5,617 bases of DNA. Origin: Aquificaceae bacterium UBA2488 (GTDB taxonomy: Bacteria > Aquificota > Aquificia > Aquificales > Aquificaceae). Positions 5,359-5,617 of the stretch are shown here, piece by piece; position 1 is the first letter of the stretch, and the number at the start of each line of letters is the position of its first letter. Location: positions 1,449-7,065 of the forward strand of contig DDOS01000015.1 of assembly GCA_002341805.1 (NCBI GenBank). The letters run 5' to 3'. The translations under genes and the position numbers were made by a program. The notes under the pieces were generated by a model. That model made no database searches and was not told the origin of the DNA. It saw only the letters and a list, made by a program, of their open reading frames with translations.

Positions 5359-5617
5359 CTACTTATTAACGTAAAAGTTTTGTATGTAGAATGGTGGTAT
5401 TAAGCCTGTAACAGGAGGTTGATAAGGGTTTTCTTGTTTAATCTTACCGTTCCAGTAAGCATTTTCTATTGCCTTATTATGCATACATGATTTTAAAGTT
5501 TCGAAGGCAAAATTGTTGTCATTACTTCCATAGTCTATTTCACTTGTTCTATTAAGATAGAAGCAATAATTATTTATTTGGTCTTCTGGCGTTTTCAACT
5601 GGTTAATGTATATCTTG
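5359..5617 (-). CDS. C-terminal end of an unrecognised protein (gene runs off the right edge)
   Basis: The minus-strand frame is open from base 5617 (reading KIYINQLKTPEDQINNY at the edge) to a TAG at 5359-5361, giving 85 visible residues. The TTG at 5596-5598 is not treated as a start because the frame continues upstream without a stop and no ribosome site precedes it. The segment is polar and rich in Asn and Tyr, with two Cys (in NNYCFY and SCMHNK), a Pro-rich stretch (NPYQPPVTGLIPPFY) and the end NFYVNK. No domain is recognised. It points toward the nuclease gene, so the two are convergent. Confidence 0.55.
   Translation of the reverse strand, partial: KIYINQLKTPEDQINNYCFYLNRTSEIDYGSNDNNFAFETLKSCMHNKAIENAYWNGKIKQENPYQPPVTGLIPPFYIQNFYVNK

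Noticed and set aside
5275..5403. Plus-strand 42-codon frame starting ATG ATG GCT
   Set aside because: No ribosome site or promoter, no recognisable motif, and it overlaps the end of the minus-strand right-edge gene.

Overview
The window is an AT-rich stretch of bacterial DNA. It has near-consensus sigma-70 promoters (TTGACA-17-TATAAT and TTGACA-17-TATATT), one strong Shine-Dalgarno (AAAGGAGGT), and reading frames rich in AGA/AGG and ATA codons. The gene style (Lys/Glu/Ile-rich proteins, no spare DNA inside the operon) would suit a low-GC thermophile such as a member of Aquificota. That is an impression from style only; nothing here fixes the taxon. The contents are those of a mobile, self-replicating element (an integrative plasmid or a plasmid-like island), not core chromosome.

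Layout. The left edge carries, on the minus strand, the N-terminal 73 codons of a tyrosine-type integrase (1-219), with a perfect consensus promoter so close to its ATG that the mRNA should be almost leaderless. Behind it, on the same strand, is a 230-residue protein of unknown function (262-954) with its own strong promoter and ribosome binding site. A 296-bp divergent intergenic region (955-1250) holds promoters in both directions and several small inverted repeats, including an ATTGTCAAT motif that recurs at three promoters.

On the plus strand lies a two-gene replication operon. The first gene is a 601-residue primase-helicase fusion (1251-3056): CHC2-type zinc finger, TOPRIM domain, then a RepA-like RecA-fold ATPase. 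The second is a 295-residue protein resembling winged-helix plasmid replication initiators (3078-3965). Directly downstream is what I read as the replication origin: three tandem 21-bp iterons (4014-4074), an AT-rich stretch, a perfect 26-bp palindrome made of three CTTAAG units at 10-bp spacing (4143-4168), and a 12-bp-stem hairpin (4169-4197). The logic of helicase + primase + iteron-binding initiator + iterons + hairpin recalls the RSF1010/IncQ strand-displacement replicon, but here the primase is of the TOPRIM type and is fused to the helicase.

After a G-tract-bearing, apparently noncoding stretch (4198-4441) comes a membrane-anchored PDDEXK nuclease related to archaeal Holliday junction resolvases (4442-4987), also apparently leaderless. 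A mostly empty 371-bp stretch follows, and the right edge holds the C-terminal end of an unrecognised minus-strand gene (5359-5617).

Working model (inference): the initiator binds the iterons, the fused primase-helicase opens and primes the origin, the integrase moves the element in and out of the chromosome, and the nuclease may process replication or recombination intermediates at the membrane. The unknown 230-residue protein is placed to be a regulator or accessory factor, but no domain shows that.
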